DNA of 38,920 bases from RUG11237 sp050874665 (GTDB lineage Bacteria; Bacillota; Clostridia; Lachnospirales; Lachnospiraceae). The notes under the pieces are model-generated. The model searched no databases, was not told the DNA's origin, and saw only the letters and a program-made list of their open reading frames with translations. Each line of letters starts with the position of its first letter. Position 1 is the stretch's first letter. Shown in pieces: positions 1-9,351 of the stretch. Where the stretch lies: NCBI GenBank assembly GCA_050874665.1, contig JBNMLC010000021.1, forward strand, positions 1-38,920, written 5' to 3'. Position numbers and translations under genes: made by a program.

Positions 1-28
1 CCATTTTTTATGACCTTAATACTCAATC

Positions 29-466
29 TTATTTACAAAGTTCTGCAACCACCTGATTGATTACTTTACCATCAGCTTTTCCTTTTAATTCAGCCATAAC
101 AGCTTTCATAATCTGACCTTTATTCTTTGTGGCAACTACGTCTGCAAATTTTTCTGTAATATATTTTTTAACTTCGTCTTCAGACATCAGCTTTGGAGCA
201 TATTCATTGAATACATCATATCTTGCCTGATATTCTGCTTTTAATTCTGCTCTTTCTTCCGGGCAAGTGTCAATCTGCTCTTTCACTGTCTTTATTTCCT
301 TCAAAATAACTCTGTCAACTAATTCTTCTTTAATGTCATCTCTACAGCCCTCGTCAATTGCCACTTTCTTTACAGCCGAAACCAGAGAAGAAATAGCGTC
401 CTTTCTCACTTTATCTCTTGCTTTCATAGCTGCAATCATGTCCTTTTGTAATGTTTCCATCTGCAT
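29..466 (-). CDS. yqeY: GatB/YqeY domain protein
   Basis: This 145-residue cytosolic protein has the size and composition of stand-alone YqeY proteins. They resemble the C-terminal tRNA-interacting tail domain of GatB, the amidotransferase subunit. The opening METLQKDMIAAMKARDK and the GQIMKAVMAELKGKADGK segment near residues 117-134 are the recognisable family blocks. A role in tRNA-dependent amidation is only presumed for the lone domain; no catalytic residues are expected. The start has an AAGGAGG site 9 bases upstream; a second ATG two codons later is an alternative. It begins 31 bases after the pullulanase stop with no clear terminator between, so read-through from pulA is possible although the functions are unrelated. 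Confidence 0.9.
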   Translation of the reverse strand: MQMETLQKDMIAAMKARDKVRKDAISSLVSAVKKVAIDEGCRDDIKEELVDRVILKEIKTVKEQIDTCPEERAELKAEYQARYDVFNEYAPKLMSEDEVKKYITEKFADVVATKNKGQIMKAVMAELKGKADGKVINQVVAELCK

Positions 467-497
467 GGTAATATTCCTCCTTAAATTTTATACATTT

Positions 498-2894
498 TTA
501 TTTTTCTTTTACCAGTACCATAGCGGATATTGCAGATACTGTCACTTTTTCCTTTGCAGTTTTAAGACTTTCTGTTCCTGCCGTTTCATCATTTACATAA
601 ATATTCCATTCACCCTCCGGCAACTTCACTTCAACATCTGTGCCTGTCGGATTGTAAATTACAAAAATTCCTTTCGAAGCTTCTTTCTTATAAGCACCAC
701 TGATATGAAATGCCGTTACATTTTCAGGAACATCTTCTGCAAATGTAAGATATTTTTCTACCTCTGCACTTGTAGTCATGCATAAACCGGCATGGGCTTT
801 TCTAAGCGCAATCAAACCCTTATAATAATCATATACATTTTTATAGGTATCATCAGATAACGTATCCCATTTTATAGCGTTTACTCCATCACCAGATTTA
901 TAACTGTTGCTTTCATAATCACTAACTTCCGTTGCATTGCCACCAGTTACATCTTCTTTTACCTTTGTTCGCAACATTTCTTCGCCAGACAGCATAAACG
1001 GTGTTCCCTGGGAAGTGAACATCACTGCCGCCGCCAGTTTATTTTTCTTTACGCTATTCTCAAATTTATCTTTACCATTTACAATAGAGATTTTATCAAA
1101 TAACGTGTTATTATCGTGGCATGCATTATAATTTATTACCTGTGACGGTTCGGATGCCCAGGAAGTTTTTCCCTTCACAATATTTTGAATTGCCAGATTA
1201 TTTGTGCCGGTTCCTGAAATATATCCTCCGTCTGTCGGCTTTCCATTACCTCCTCTTACATTATCTCTAAAGTAATCATTGAACATGGCAAAATCGTCTA
1301 TCTGCTTTAAATTCTCCTGTGTTGCCAGCGTATATCCACTCTTGGTAAGTGCAGTGTCCATTGACCAGCCTTCACCGTAAAAAATCACGTCTGGATGTTT
1401 CTTATGTACACTTGCAATCACCTCATTCATGGTATCCGTATCAATCAATCCTGCTAAATCAAAGCGAAAACCATCTATATGATATTCTTCTGCCCAGTAA
1501 TTCACAGAATCTATAATATATTTTTTCACCATACTGCGTTCGGTGGCAGTATCATTACCACAGCCGGAGCCATTAGAATATTCTCCATAATCATTGACGC
1601 GTGAAAAATACTGCGGTACTAAAATATTATAAGAAAATGTGTCAGCATTATACACATGATTATACACTACATCCATAATTACACTAATACCATTATCATG
1701 GAGAGTTTTCACCATAGTTTTTGCCTCAGCCACACGGACTTCTCCGGCTTCAGCATTTGTAGCATAAGAACCTTCCGGCACATTAAAGTTTACAGGATCA
1801 TAACCCCAGTTATAATTATCGCTGCTTTCTTTTGTTTCATCTACAGAACCATAATCATACATTGGCATAATATGTAAATGTGTCACACCTAAATCCTTTA
1901 GATAATCCAGACCCGTAGCCTGTCCGGAAGAAGTTTTGGTTCCGGTTTCCGTCAATCCGAGATATTTTCCCTTATTTTTAATTCCAGAGTCTGCATCCGA
2001 TGAAATGTCCCTTATATGTGTTTCATATATTACAGAGTCTGTAATATTCTTTCCTGCATTTGGATTTTTGTCCTTATCCCAGCCTTCCGGATTTGTGGAA
2101 GCCATGTTAAGTACCATAGCTCTGTTTCCATTCACACCCGTAGTTTTAGCATACGGATCACAGGTTTCCATAATTTCGCTGTTAATAATAACCGAATAAG
2201 TGTAATATGTTCCGTTTAAATCGCCGGACTTTTTCACACCCCAGACACCTTTTCCCATAGGTGACATGTCCAAAGTTTCTATCAAATCGTGCTGTGTTTC
2301 ATCTCCGGAGGTATATAAATTTACTACAACTTTTTCTGCTGTAGGTGCCCAGACTTTAAATGTTGTCTCCGCCTGTGTCCACGTAGCTCCAAGATCCTCT
2401 CCATTATAAGTGTATTCTTTTTCAAAGCTTTCCGTAGAATATGGTACAGGTAAACTTATATTAACTAATTGTCCCTTATAAGACAACGCATATGTTTTAC
2501 TTGTATCTAAAGCTTCTTTTAACCGAAATGTATATCTGGAGGCGGCCTTCACAACCTGACTGATTTCTGATTCTTCCCCATCACCATTTACAATTTTAAA
2601 AGAAGACTGTTCCTCTTCGGAAATATTACCGTCTATAACAGCCAATACTGCATTTTTTTCTACATTATACACCACACTGGAAATGGTAATTCCCTTTGGT
2701 TTCTTTGTTGGTTCTGCTTCCTTTTCGGAAGAAGTTTCTTCGGTAGCTTCTTGTGTCACTTCTGCTTCTTGTGTGATATTCTGTGCTGTATTCGTATCTG
2801 GTGTATCACTTGTACTTCCACAACCGCTTACAGATGCGAAAATAAGTGCAGATACCGTTACTGCCAACCATTGTTTTACATACTTGTTTTTCAT
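498..2894 (-). CDS. pulA: Type I pullulanase, cell-surface lipoprotein
   Basis: This 798-residue enzyme should hydrolyse alpha-1,6 branch linkages in pullulan, starch and glycogen-derived dextrins (GH13). A lipoprotein signal peptide ends at a lipobox with Cys25 (SVSGC), followed by a Thr/Glu-rich linker to about residue 65. An unassigned beta-type domain follows, then a CBM48-like module (about 160-265) and the GH13 barrel. The type I signature YNWGYDP is at 361-367. Region I DVVYNH is at 408-413, the nucleophile is Asp479 in GFRFDLAG, the acid/base is Glu508 in FYGEGW, and the transition-state Asp594 lies in ACHDN. All catalytic residues are intact. Surface anchoring fits polysaccharide foraging in the gut. 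It is transcribed from its own promoter just after the trp terminator. Confidence 0.96.
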   Translation of the reverse strand: MKNKYVKQWLAVTVSALIFASVSGCGSTSDTPDTNTAQNITQEAEVTQEATEETSSEKEAEPTKKPKGITISSVVYNVEKNAVLAVIDGNISEEEQSSFKIVNGDGEESEISQVVKAASRYTFRLKEALDTSKTYALSYKGQLVNISLPVPYSTESFEKEYTYNGEDLGATWTQAETTFKVWAPTAEKVVVNLYTSGDETQHDLIETLDMSPMGKGVWGVKKSGDLNGTYYTYSVIINSEIMETCDPYAKTTGVNGNRAMVLNMASTNPEGWDKDKNPNAGKNITDSVIYETHIRDISSDADSGIKNKGKYLGLTETGTKTSSGQATGLDYLKDLGVTHLHIMPMYDYGSVDETKESSDNYNWGYDPVNFNVPEGSYATNAEAGEVRVAEAKTMVKTLHDNGISVIMDVVYNHVYNADTFSYNILVPQYFSRVNDYGEYSNGSGCGNDTATERSMVKKYIIDSVNYWAEEYHIDGFRFDLAGLIDTDTMNEVIASVHKKHPDVIFYGEGWSMDTALTKSGYTLATQENLKQIDDFAMFNDYFRDNVRGGNGKPTDGGYISGTGTNNLAIQNIVKGKTSWASEPSQVINYNACHDNNTLFDKISIVNGKDKFENSVKKNKLAAAVMFTSQGTPFMLSGEEMLRTKVKEDVTGGNATEVSDYESNSYKSGDGVNAIKWDTLSDDTYKNVYDYYKGLIALRKAHAGLCMTTSAEVEKYLTFAEDVPENVTAFHISGAYKKEASKGIFVIYNPTGTDVEVKLPEGEWNIYVNDETAGTESLKTAKEKVTVSAISAMVLVKEK

Positions 2895-2935
2895 TCCAAA
2901 CCCTTTCTCCTACTATGTGTTAACCCGTTATTAAT

Positions 2936-2963
2936 ATATTACAATATTTTAACATATTGTCAA
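2936..2963 (-). promoter_or_regulatory. Sigma-A-type promoter for pulA
   Basis: On the minus strand, TTGACA (2963-2958) and TAATAT (2941-2936) are separated by 16 bases. They lie about 40 bases upstream of the pulA start and directly after the trp operon terminator. Confidence 0.75.
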
Positions 2964-2970
2964 GTAGCAC

Positions 2971-2998
2971 AAAAACCACCAGCAACACACTGATGGTT
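2971..2998 (-). terminator. Rho-independent terminator of the trp operon
   Basis: On the minus strand AACCATCAG pairs with CTGGTGGTT (9 pairs, one G-T) around a 7-base loop and runs into TTTTTG. It sits 25 bases after the trpA stop and ends the trpEGDCBA transcript. Confidence 0.85.
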
Positions 2999-3023
2999 CT
3001 TGTAACGTAATCGCTTCCCACGT

Positions 3024-3800
3024 TTAAGCTTTTTGTACCGCCTCTTTCATGCTTTTTACATAATCAAAGACTGGCTGTTCACTGTTTTTTCCATTTTCTG
3101 CAATGATTTTTACGATAGCGCTTCCTACAATAGCACCGTCTGCTGCCTTTGCCATGCTTTCGGCCTGTTCCGGAGTAGCAATTCCAAAGCCTACCGCACA
3201 TGGAACACTTGTCGATTGTTTTACAAGTTGAATCATTTCTGACACATCTGTCTTAATTTCTGTTCTGACACCCGTAACCCCTAAAGAGGATACGCAATAT
3301 ACAAATCCCTGTGCTTCCTTTGCTATCATAGCAATTCTTTCATGAGAAGTTGGTGCTATCAGAGAAATGATGTCCACCCCATATTCTTTGCAAATATCCA
3401 CAATTTCTTCTTTTTCTTCATAAGGAAGATCCGGGATAATTAATCCGTCTACACCACATTCTTTACATCTCTTCATAAATTTTTCTTTTCCATAAGTGTA
3501 GATAGGATTAATGTATGTCAGATAAACCAATGGAATCTCCGTATTTTTTCGAACCCTTGCTACCATATCAAACAATTTATCTGTGGTACAGCCGGCAGCC
3601 AAAGCTCTTTCATTGGCTTCCTGAATCACAGGTCCCTCTGCAATCGGGTCAGAAAACGGTACTCCAATCTCAATCAAATCAGCTCCTGCTTTTTCCATTG
3701 CATAGATTAGTTTTTCACTGGTTTCTAAATCAGGATCTCCTCCTGTTAAAAAGGAAATAAAAGCTTTTCCGTTCTTAAATGCATTCTGTATTCTACTCAT
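3024..3800 (-). CDS. trpA: Tryptophan synthase alpha subunit
   Basis: The 258-residue TIM-barrel subunit cleaves indole-3-glycerol phosphate to indole and glyceraldehyde 3-phosphate and passes indole to TrpB. The catalytic Glu is in LIEIGVPFSDP and the second catalytic Asp is expected in the PLVYLTYINPIYTYG region, where the usual spacing is kept. The phosphate-binding glycines are in VGFGIATPEQ and GAIVGSAIVK. The ATG lies inside the end of trpB (8-base overlap), which indicates translational coupling. It is the last gene of the trp operon, with a terminator 25 bases downstream. Confidence 0.97.
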   Translation of the reverse strand: MSRIQNAFKNGKAFISFLTGGDPDLETSEKLIYAMEKAGADLIEIGVPFSDPIAEGPVIQEANERALAAGCTTDKLFDMVARVRKNTEIPLVYLTYINPIYTYGKEKFMKRCKECGVDGLIIPDLPYEEKEEIVDICKEYGVDIISLIAPTSHERIAMIAKEAQGFVYCVSSLGVTGVRTEIKTDVSEMIQLVKQSTSVPCAVGFGIATPEQAESMAKAADGAIVGSAIVKIIAENGKNSEQPVFDYVKSMKEAVQKA

Positions 3801-4977
3801 AAATTTCCACTCCTCTATATCTTGCTATGGCCGCAACGTCTTTGTCACCGCGTCCTGAAATATTAATTACAATAATTTTATCCTTTGGAAGCTCCTTTGC
3901 ATATTTCATTGCATAGGCTACTGCATGTGCACTTTCGATTGCCGGAATAATTCCTTCAATTCTTGATAAATATTCAAAAGCTGCTACAGCTTCATCATCT
4001 GTAATTGGTACATAGCGTGCTCTTCCATTCTCATAAAGCATAGCGTGTTCTGGTCCAATGCCAGGATAATCTAAGCCGGCAGAAATGGAATATACCGGTG
4101 CAATCTGACCATATTCGTCCTGACAGAATAAAGATTTCATACCGTGGAAAATTCCTTCGGAACCGTTAGCAATGGTGGCTGCATTCTTTGGATTGTCTAC
4201 ACCCAGACCTGCTGCTTCACAGCCAATTAATTCTACAGATGTATCTTCAATAAAATCATAAAAAGCACCCATTGCATTACTTCCACCACCGACACAGGCA
4301 ATTACTGCGTCCGGAAGACGTCCCTCTGCTTCCATCATCTGTTTTTTGATTTCTTCTCCGATAATTTTCTGAAAATCACGCACCATAGTCGGAAATGGGT
4401 ATGGTCCCATAACAGAACCCAGAACATAGTGGGTATCATCAATACGTTTTGTCCATTCACGCATGGTTTCGTTCACAGCATCTTTCAGGGTCTGTGTTCC
4501 GCTGGTTACAGCATGCACTTTAGCTCCCAGCAGTTCCATACGATACACGTTTAATGCCTGACGATCGGTATCTTCTTTTCCCATAAATACTTCGCATTCC
4601 ATTCCCATTAAAGCTGCCACGGTGGCTGTTGCCACACCGTGTTGTCCGGCACCGGTTTCTGCAATTACTCTTGTTTTTCCCATTTTTTTTGCTAAAAGGC
4701 ACTGTCCCAGTACATTGTTGATTTTATGTGAGCCTGTGTGGTTTAAGTCTTCTCTTTTTAGATAGATTTTCGCCCCACCTAAATCCTTTGTCATTCTCTC
4801 TGCATAATATAATAACGACGGGCGTCCGGCATACTCTTTATAAAGTGTAGCCAGTTCTTGTTTGAATTCTGGATCGTCTTTATATTTATTGTATGCATTT
4901 TCTAATTCAATCACTGCATTCATTAATGTTTCCGGTATGTACTGTCCGCCGTATTTTCCAAATCTTCCTTTACTCAT
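3793..4977 (-). CDS. trpB: Tryptophan synthase beta subunit (TrpB1 type)
   Basis: The 394-residue PLP enzyme condenses indole with serine to form tryptophan. The PLP lysine lies in LNHTGSHKINN, the phosphate loop is CVGGGSNAMG, and the GAGQHGVATATVA block is the substrate carboxylate region. The length and the short N terminus (MSKGRFGKYGGQYIPETL) fit TrpB1, the partner of TrpA, rather than TrpB2. The ATG overlaps the end of trpC by 8 bases and has AAAGGAG upstream within trpC. A trpF gene would usually sit at this junction in Clostridia and is absent. Confidence 0.97.
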   Translation of the reverse strand: MSKGRFGKYGGQYIPETLMNAVIELENAYNKYKDDPEFKQELATLYKEYAGRPSLLYYAERMTKDLGGAKIYLKREDLNHTGSHKINNVLGQCLLAKKMGKTRVIAETGAGQHGVATATVAALMGMECEVFMGKEDTDRQALNVYRMELLGAKVHAVTSGTQTLKDAVNETMREWTKRIDDTHYVLGSVMGPYPFPTMVRDFQKIIGEEIKKQMMEAEGRLPDAVIACVGGGSNAMGAFYDFIEDTSVELIGCEAAGLGVDNPKNAATIANGSEGIFHGMKSLFCQDEYGQIAPVYSISAGLDYPGIGPEHAMLYENGRARYVPITDDEAVAAFEYLSRIEGIIPAIESAHAVAYAMKYAKELPKDKIIVINISGRGDKDVAAIARYRGVEIYE

Positions 4978-5767
4978 TTTTATTCTCCTTTTCTTGACCT
5001 TTTAATTGTGCAAGCATTTTTGCTTTATCTTTACTTCTCATCAACGTTTCTCCGATAAGAACGCCATTGACTTTTGCAGCCTTTAACACTTCAATATCTG
5101 CATTTGTTTTAATTCCACTCTCCGCTACAAAGGATATATTTGTTGGAACTAACTTGCGCAGCCGCTCACTGTTATGAACATCTACGGTAAATGTCTTTAA
5201 ATTTCTATTGTTGACACCAATCATTCTGGCACCGGCTGAAAGGGCACTTTGAATTTCTTTTTCGTCATGTGCCTCAACTAATGCAGAAATTCCAAGTTCA
5301 TCGCATATATTAATATATTTTTTTAATGTTTCAGTATCTAACAATGAACATATCAAAAGCACGCAATCTGCATGAGCCGTTTTTGCCTGATAAATCATAT
5401 ATTCATCAATAATGAAATCTTTCCGGATGACCGGGATATTTACCACTTCTTTAATTTCTTTTAAATACTGTATATTCCCCTTAAAAAAATCCGGTTCTGT
5501 CAATACAGAGATACAATCAGCACCGGCTGCCTCATACTCTTTTGCAATTTCTATATAGGGAAAATGCTCTGCAATAATTCCTTTCGATGGAGAAGCTTTC
5601 TTTACCTCACAAATAAAACGAATATCTCCGCTGCGAATAACTTTTTCAAAAGAAAAATCTCCCTTTGGCATAGAAAGTGCCTGCGCCTTCATTTCTTGAA
5701 AGGATATCTGTGCCTTCTCAGCTTCTACTCGCTTTTTCGTAGCCTCTGCTATTTCTTGTAATATCAT
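4970..5767 (-). CDS. trpC: Indole-3-glycerol phosphate synthase
   Basis: The 265-residue TIM-barrel enzyme closes the indole ring, converting CdRP to indole-3-glycerol phosphate with loss of CO2. Family blocks are ICEVKKASPSKG (catalytic Lys), PVIRKDFIIDEYMIY, LVEAHDEKEI, IGVNNRNLKTF and FVAESGIKT. It is monofunctional: it ends about where IGPS normally ends and has no appended TrpF domain as in E. coli TrpC. It starts 11 bases after the trpD stop and overlaps trpB by 8 bases. Confidence 0.97.
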   Translation of the reverse strand: MILQEIAEATKKRVEAEKAQISFQEMKAQALSMPKGDFSFEKVIRSGDIRFICEVKKASPSKGIIAEHFPYIEIAKEYEAAGADCISVLTEPDFFKGNIQYLKEIKEVVNIPVIRKDFIIDEYMIYQAKTAHADCVLLICSLLDTETLKKYINICDELGISALVEAHDEKEIQSALSAGARMIGVNNRNLKTFTVDVHNSERLRKLVPTNISFVAESGIKTNADIEVLKAAKVNGVLIGETLMRSKDKAKMLAQLKGQEKENKNE

Positions 5768-5778
5768 CTGCCTACTCC

Positions 5779-6789
5779 TTAAAACTGATTTGAGATTTCT
5801 ATAAACTTATCTAATTGTGCCTTTGCTTCGCCACTGTCAATCATATGCTCTGCCACTTTGATAGCATCTTCTAATGTCATATGGTCATTTGCCATATAAA
5901 TGCATGCTGCCGAATTTAACACAACGGCATCTCTCTTTGGTCCCTTTTCTCCATTCAGAATAGCTTTTGTAATTTCAGCGTTTTCTTTTGGATCACCGCC
6001 TACTAAATCCTCTTTTTTGCAGAGCTTAAAACCATAATCTTCTGGATTTAGCACAAAATGTTTCAGTTTGCCATCGCGAATTTCACAGCAGGTTGTCGGT
6101 GCACTCAAAGAAATTTCGTCTAATCCGTCCTGTCCATATGCAACAATACCTCTTTTGACACCAAGATTTACTAATACTTTTGCCAACGGTTCTACCAAAG
6201 CTTCATCGTAAACTCCAAGAAGCTGCATATTAGCACCAGCCGGATTTGTTAATGGTCCTAAAATATTAAATACCGTACGAATGCCAAGTCCTTTTCTAAC
6301 CGGCGCTACATACTTCATAGAAGAATGGTATGTCTGTGCAAACATAAAGCAAATACCAATCTTTTTTAGGATTTCAGCACTTTGTTCGGCTGATATTGTA
6401 ATCTTTACCCCTAATGCTTCTAAGACATCTGCTGCACCACATTTACTCGATACGCTTCTATTTCCATGTTTAGCAACCGGGATTCCAGCCGCTGCCACAA
6501 CAAGGGCCGATGTAGTGGAAATATTAAATGTATTTGCTTCATCTCCACCGGTTCCTACAATTTCTAATACATCCATTTCATGAAGCAGACGAACTGCATG
6601 CTTTCTCATGCCTGCTGCACATGCAGTGATTTCTTCAATGGTTTCTCCTTTCATACGGAGTGCTGTTAAGAAGGAAGAAATCTGAATTTCTGTAGCCTTT
6701 CCACTCATAATTTCATCCATTACTTCTTCTGCCATTTCGTATGTCAGGTTTTCCTTATTTACTACTTTGTAAATTGCTTCCTTAATCAT
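5779..6789 (-). CDS. trpD: Anthranilate phosphoribosyltransferase
   Basis: This 336-residue enzyme transfers phosphoribosyl from PRPP to anthranilate. The PRPP-binding motif IVGTGGDEANTFNIST and the KHGNRSVSSKCGAADVLEALG block near residues 108-128 are intact, as is the metal-binding DGLDE segment. The small N-terminal helical domain is complete (ENLTYEMAEEVMDEIMSGKATEIQISSFL). It is not fused to TrpG. It sits 26 bases after trpG and 11 before trpC. Confidence 0.97.
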   Translation of the reverse strand: MIKEAIYKVVNKENLTYEMAEEVMDEIMSGKATEIQISSFLTALRMKGETIEEITACAAGMRKHAVRLLHEMDVLEIVGTGGDEANTFNISTTSALVVAAAGIPVAKHGNRSVSSKCGAADVLEALGVKITISAEQSAEILKKIGICFMFAQTYHSSMKYVAPVRKGLGIRTVFNILGPLTNPAGANMQLLGVYDEALVEPLAKVLVNLGVKRGIVAYGQDGLDEISLSAPTTCCEIRDGKLKHFVLNPEDYGFKLCKKEDLVGGDPKENAEITKAILNGEKGPKRDAVVLNSAACIYMANDHMTLEDAIKVAEHMIDSGEAKAQLDKFIEISNQF

Positions 6790-6815
6790 GCTCTTTATCC
6801 TCCATTTTAATCTTT

Positions 6816-7397
6816 CTATTCAAAAAGAAAATTCTTCATCATTACCATGCCTTCCGGTGTCAATACTGATTCCGGATGAAACTGAAGACCATATATTTCA
6901 TAGTTCCTATGCTTTACTGCCATAATTTCTCCATCATTGTCTTCTGCAATGACTAGAAGTTCTTTCGGCAAGGTACTTCTCTCTGCTGCCAGAGAATGAT
7001 ATCTTGCCACCTTCACTTTTTCAGGAAGGTTATGGAAAATCTGTACGGTGGTATCAATCTTAATTTCACTTTGTTTTCCATGCATTAAAGATTTTGCATA
7101 GGTAATTTTTCCGCCAAAGCTTTCGCAGATTCCCTGATGTCCTAAGCAGACACCAAGTATTTTTACTTTACCTTTTAACTGCCTTACTACATCTTCACAT
7201 ACACCGGCATCGCATGGTCTTCCTGGACCGGGAGATAAAATAATCCTGCTTGGATGTAATTCTTCTATTTCCTCTACTGTCATTTCATCGTTTCGGATAA
7301 CCTTAATTTCTTCTTTGCCGTTTTCCTTGCACAATCCGCCAATCAATTGTACTAAATTATAAGAAAAACTATCGTAATTATCTATTAGTAAAATCAT
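6816..7397 (-). CDS. trpG: Anthranilate synthase component II (glutamine amidotransferase)
   Basis: The 193-residue class I glutamine amidotransferase supplies ammonia to TrpE. The opening ILLIDNYDSFSYNLVQ, the nucleophilic Cys in ILGVCLGHQGI, and the His-Glu of the triad in YGLQFHPESVLTPEG are all present. Its start overlaps the trpE stop by 4 bases (ATGA arrangement). Such subunits sometimes also serve p-aminobenzoate synthase; no pabB-like gene is in the window, so a dual role cannot be judged. Confidence 0.96.
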   Translation of the reverse strand: MILLIDNYDSFSYNLVQLIGGLCKENGKEEIKVIRNDEMTVEEIEELHPSRIILSPGPGRPCDAGVCEDVVRQLKGKVKILGVCLGHQGICESFGGKITYAKSLMHGKQSEIKIDTTVQIFHNLPEKVKVARYHSLAAERSTLPKELLVIAEDNDGEIMAVKHRNYEIYGLQFHPESVLTPEGMVMMKNFLFE

Positions 7398-8851
7398 CTT
7401 CCATTCACCTCGCTTGCTCTTGTAATTGCATTGATGACCGCTCCTGCCTTATGAGCACATTCTTCATATTCTTTTTGCGGCACCGAATCTGCTACAATCC
7501 CTGCTCCCGCCTGAACATATACCTTATTACCTTTTCTGACTGCCGTTCGAATGGCAATGCAAACGTCTAAGTTTCCGGAAAAGTCCATGTATCCAATCGC
7601 ACCACCATAAACACCTCTTGGTGCTTTTTCAAGTTCGTCAATAATTTCACATGCTCTAAACTTTGGTGCTCCCGAAAGCGTTCCGGCTGGTAACATCGCT
7701 GCCACTGTATCACATCCGTCTTTGTCTTTCGCAATTGTTCCGCACACGGTAGATGCGATGTGCATTACCTTAGAAAATCGATGTATCTTCATATAATCCT
7801 CTACATAAACACTTCCATATTCTGCAATTCTTCCAATATCATTTCTGGCTAAATCCACTAACATATTATGTTCCGAACGTTCTTTTTCATCAGCTAATAA
7901 TTCTTTTTCTAAAGCTTCGTCCTCAGCATCTGTGGCACCTCTTGGTCTGGTTCCCGCAACCGGAAATGTAGTCAGTTTTCCGTTCTGCAGCTTTACCATA
8001 GTTTCCGGTGAAGCACCGCATATCTGCACATCACCACTTTGAATATAATACATATAAGGAGAAGGGTTCGTGGTACGAAGCACACGGTAAGCATTGATTA
8101 ACGAACTATTATAATCTGCTTCAAATCTCCTAGAGATTACTCCCTGGAAAATATCGCCTTCTTTTATATAATGCTTTGCTTTATTCACCATTTCAAAATA
8201 TTCTTCTTTTGTGGTATTGCAGGTAAATTCAACCTGTTCCTGTACATTAATCTCTTCTAATGGTGTCGCATCATAAATCATATTTTTAATCTTATCAATT
8301 TCAAGACAGGCTGCATTATATCCCTGTTCCCCATCTTCTGCTTTCATATTAACCACAATAATGATTTTCTGTTTTAAGTTATCATAAGCAATTACCTTGT
8401 CAAACAACATCAAATCAAAATCATAAAAATCACTGGACTTCATTTTTAGTTTTGGCTCTGCGTAACGAAACATCTCATAGGAAAAATATCCTACCAATCC
8501 GCCGGTAAAGGGAGGCATTCCTTTGATTTTAGGTGTGTGATATTCCCCTAAAATCTCTCGAATCGCATTCATCGGCTCACCTTTCATTTCTTTCTTAATT
8601 CCACCACTTTTAATCGTCACGGTATAGTCTTTGCATACTGCACGAAGCAATGGATTAAATCCTAAAAAGGAATATCTTCCCTGTCTTACCCCATCTTCTA
8701 CGCTCTCTAGCAGATAAAAATTTTTATCAATCTTTGATAGCTTACGAAGCAAGGTAATTGGTGTGATAACGTCTGCATATATTTCTGCAGCTATGGGTAT
8801 TAAATTGTAATCTCCTTCTAATTGCTTTACTTCTTCATAACTTGGAAACAT
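7394..8851 (-). CDS. trpE: Anthranilate synthase component I
   Basis: The 485-residue chorismate-using subunit makes anthranilate with TrpG. The N-terminal LLESVEDGVRQGRYSFLGF contains the LLES tryptophan-feedback motif, so allosteric inhibition is expected. The catalytic half contains EGDIFQGVISRRF, NPSPYMYYI, PVAGTRPRGAT, the DLARNDIGR block and GTLSGAPKFRA. It is first in the operon, with AGGAGG a few bases upstream, and lies about 50 bases after the T-box terminator that controls it. Confidence 0.97.
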   Translation of the reverse strand: MFPSYEEVKQLEGDYNLIPIAAEIYADVITPITLLRKLSKIDKNFYLLESVEDGVRQGRYSFLGFNPLLRAVCKDYTVTIKSGGIKKEMKGEPMNAIREILGEYHTPKIKGMPPFTGGLVGYFSYEMFRYAEPKLKMKSSDFYDFDLMLFDKVIAYDNLKQKIIIVVNMKAEDGEQGYNAACLEIDKIKNMIYDATPLEEINVQEQVEFTCNTTKEEYFEMVNKAKHYIKEGDIFQGVISRRFEADYNSSLINAYRVLRTTNPSPYMYYIQSGDVQICGASPETMVKLQNGKLTTFPVAGTRPRGATDAEDEALEKELLADEKERSEHNMLVDLARNDIGRIAEYGSVYVEDYMKIHRFSKVMHIASTVCGTIAKDKDGCDTVAAMLPAGTLSGAPKFRACEIIDELEKAPRGVYGGAIGYMDFSGNLDVCIAIRTAVRKGNKVYVQAGAGIVADSVPQKEYEECAHKAGAVINAITRASEVNGR

Positions 8852-8901
8852 CTGAAAACCTCCTGTTTTGCTAAATCGAACAATAGTCTTTTCTATACAA
8901 C

Positions 8902-9195
8902 AAAAAAGCTCCTGCCCCTACACATTTCTGTATAGGGACAAGAGCTGTTAATTCACTCCTGCGGTACCACCCTGATTGATGCTAAACATCCGCTCACTCT
9001 ACATACTAACATATGTATCCACTTGGTAACGGGTTGGATTCCCGTCAGAACCTACTCTCTACATTTCAGTCTGCCCTCACAAGTCCATTCAACTGATTCT
9101 GTGTTACCACCACTACTGCAATCCCACCATCTGCAGCTCTCTGAAAGCTTTTCCTCAACCTACTTCTCTTGCTCATCGGTTTTCTCTTTATTTCA
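8902..9195 (-). promoter_or_regulatory. Tryptophan T-box leader of the trp operon
   Basis: On the minus strand the leader shows a stem I with AGAGAGCTGCAGATGGTGGG (about 9144-9125). A specifier loop reads GAATGGAC with UGG at 9087-9085, so it should sense uncharged tRNA-Trp. The T-box AGGGTGGTACCGC is at 8973-8961. A terminator hairpin (arms about 8946-8929 and 8922-8907) is followed by six T. Uncharged tRNA-Trp should stabilise the antiterminator and open transcription of trpEGDCBA. Apart from the T-box and its promoter I see nothing in 8852-9351. Confidence 0.95.
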
Positions 9196-9201
9196 CTTGC
9201 T

Positions 9202-9230
9202 AGTTTATACCTTAATTTTGGATTTGTCAA
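9202..9230 (-). promoter_or_regulatory. Sigma-A-type promoter of the trp operon
   Basis: On the minus strand, TTGACA (9230-9225), a 17-base spacer and TAAACT (9207-9202), just upstream of the T-box leader. Confidence 0.8.
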
Positions 9231-9351
9231 CCCAGATTTTTTAAAAATTTAAACTTAATCTAAAAATTACATTCTTATATTCCAAATTTGGCATAGTAAC
9301 TCCACCTCTGTTCTGAATACGATATCGTTACTTACGCCATTGCAACTAAAT

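Noticed and set aside
9023..9244. 73-codon plus-strand ORF
   Set aside because: It is antisense to the tryptophan T-box and its promoter, with no ribosome site.
9282..9291. CCAAATTTGG palindrome between icd and the trp promoter
   Set aside because: It is short, AT-rich and has no T run, so neither a terminator nor a convincing operator; nothing else is visible in 9238-9351.
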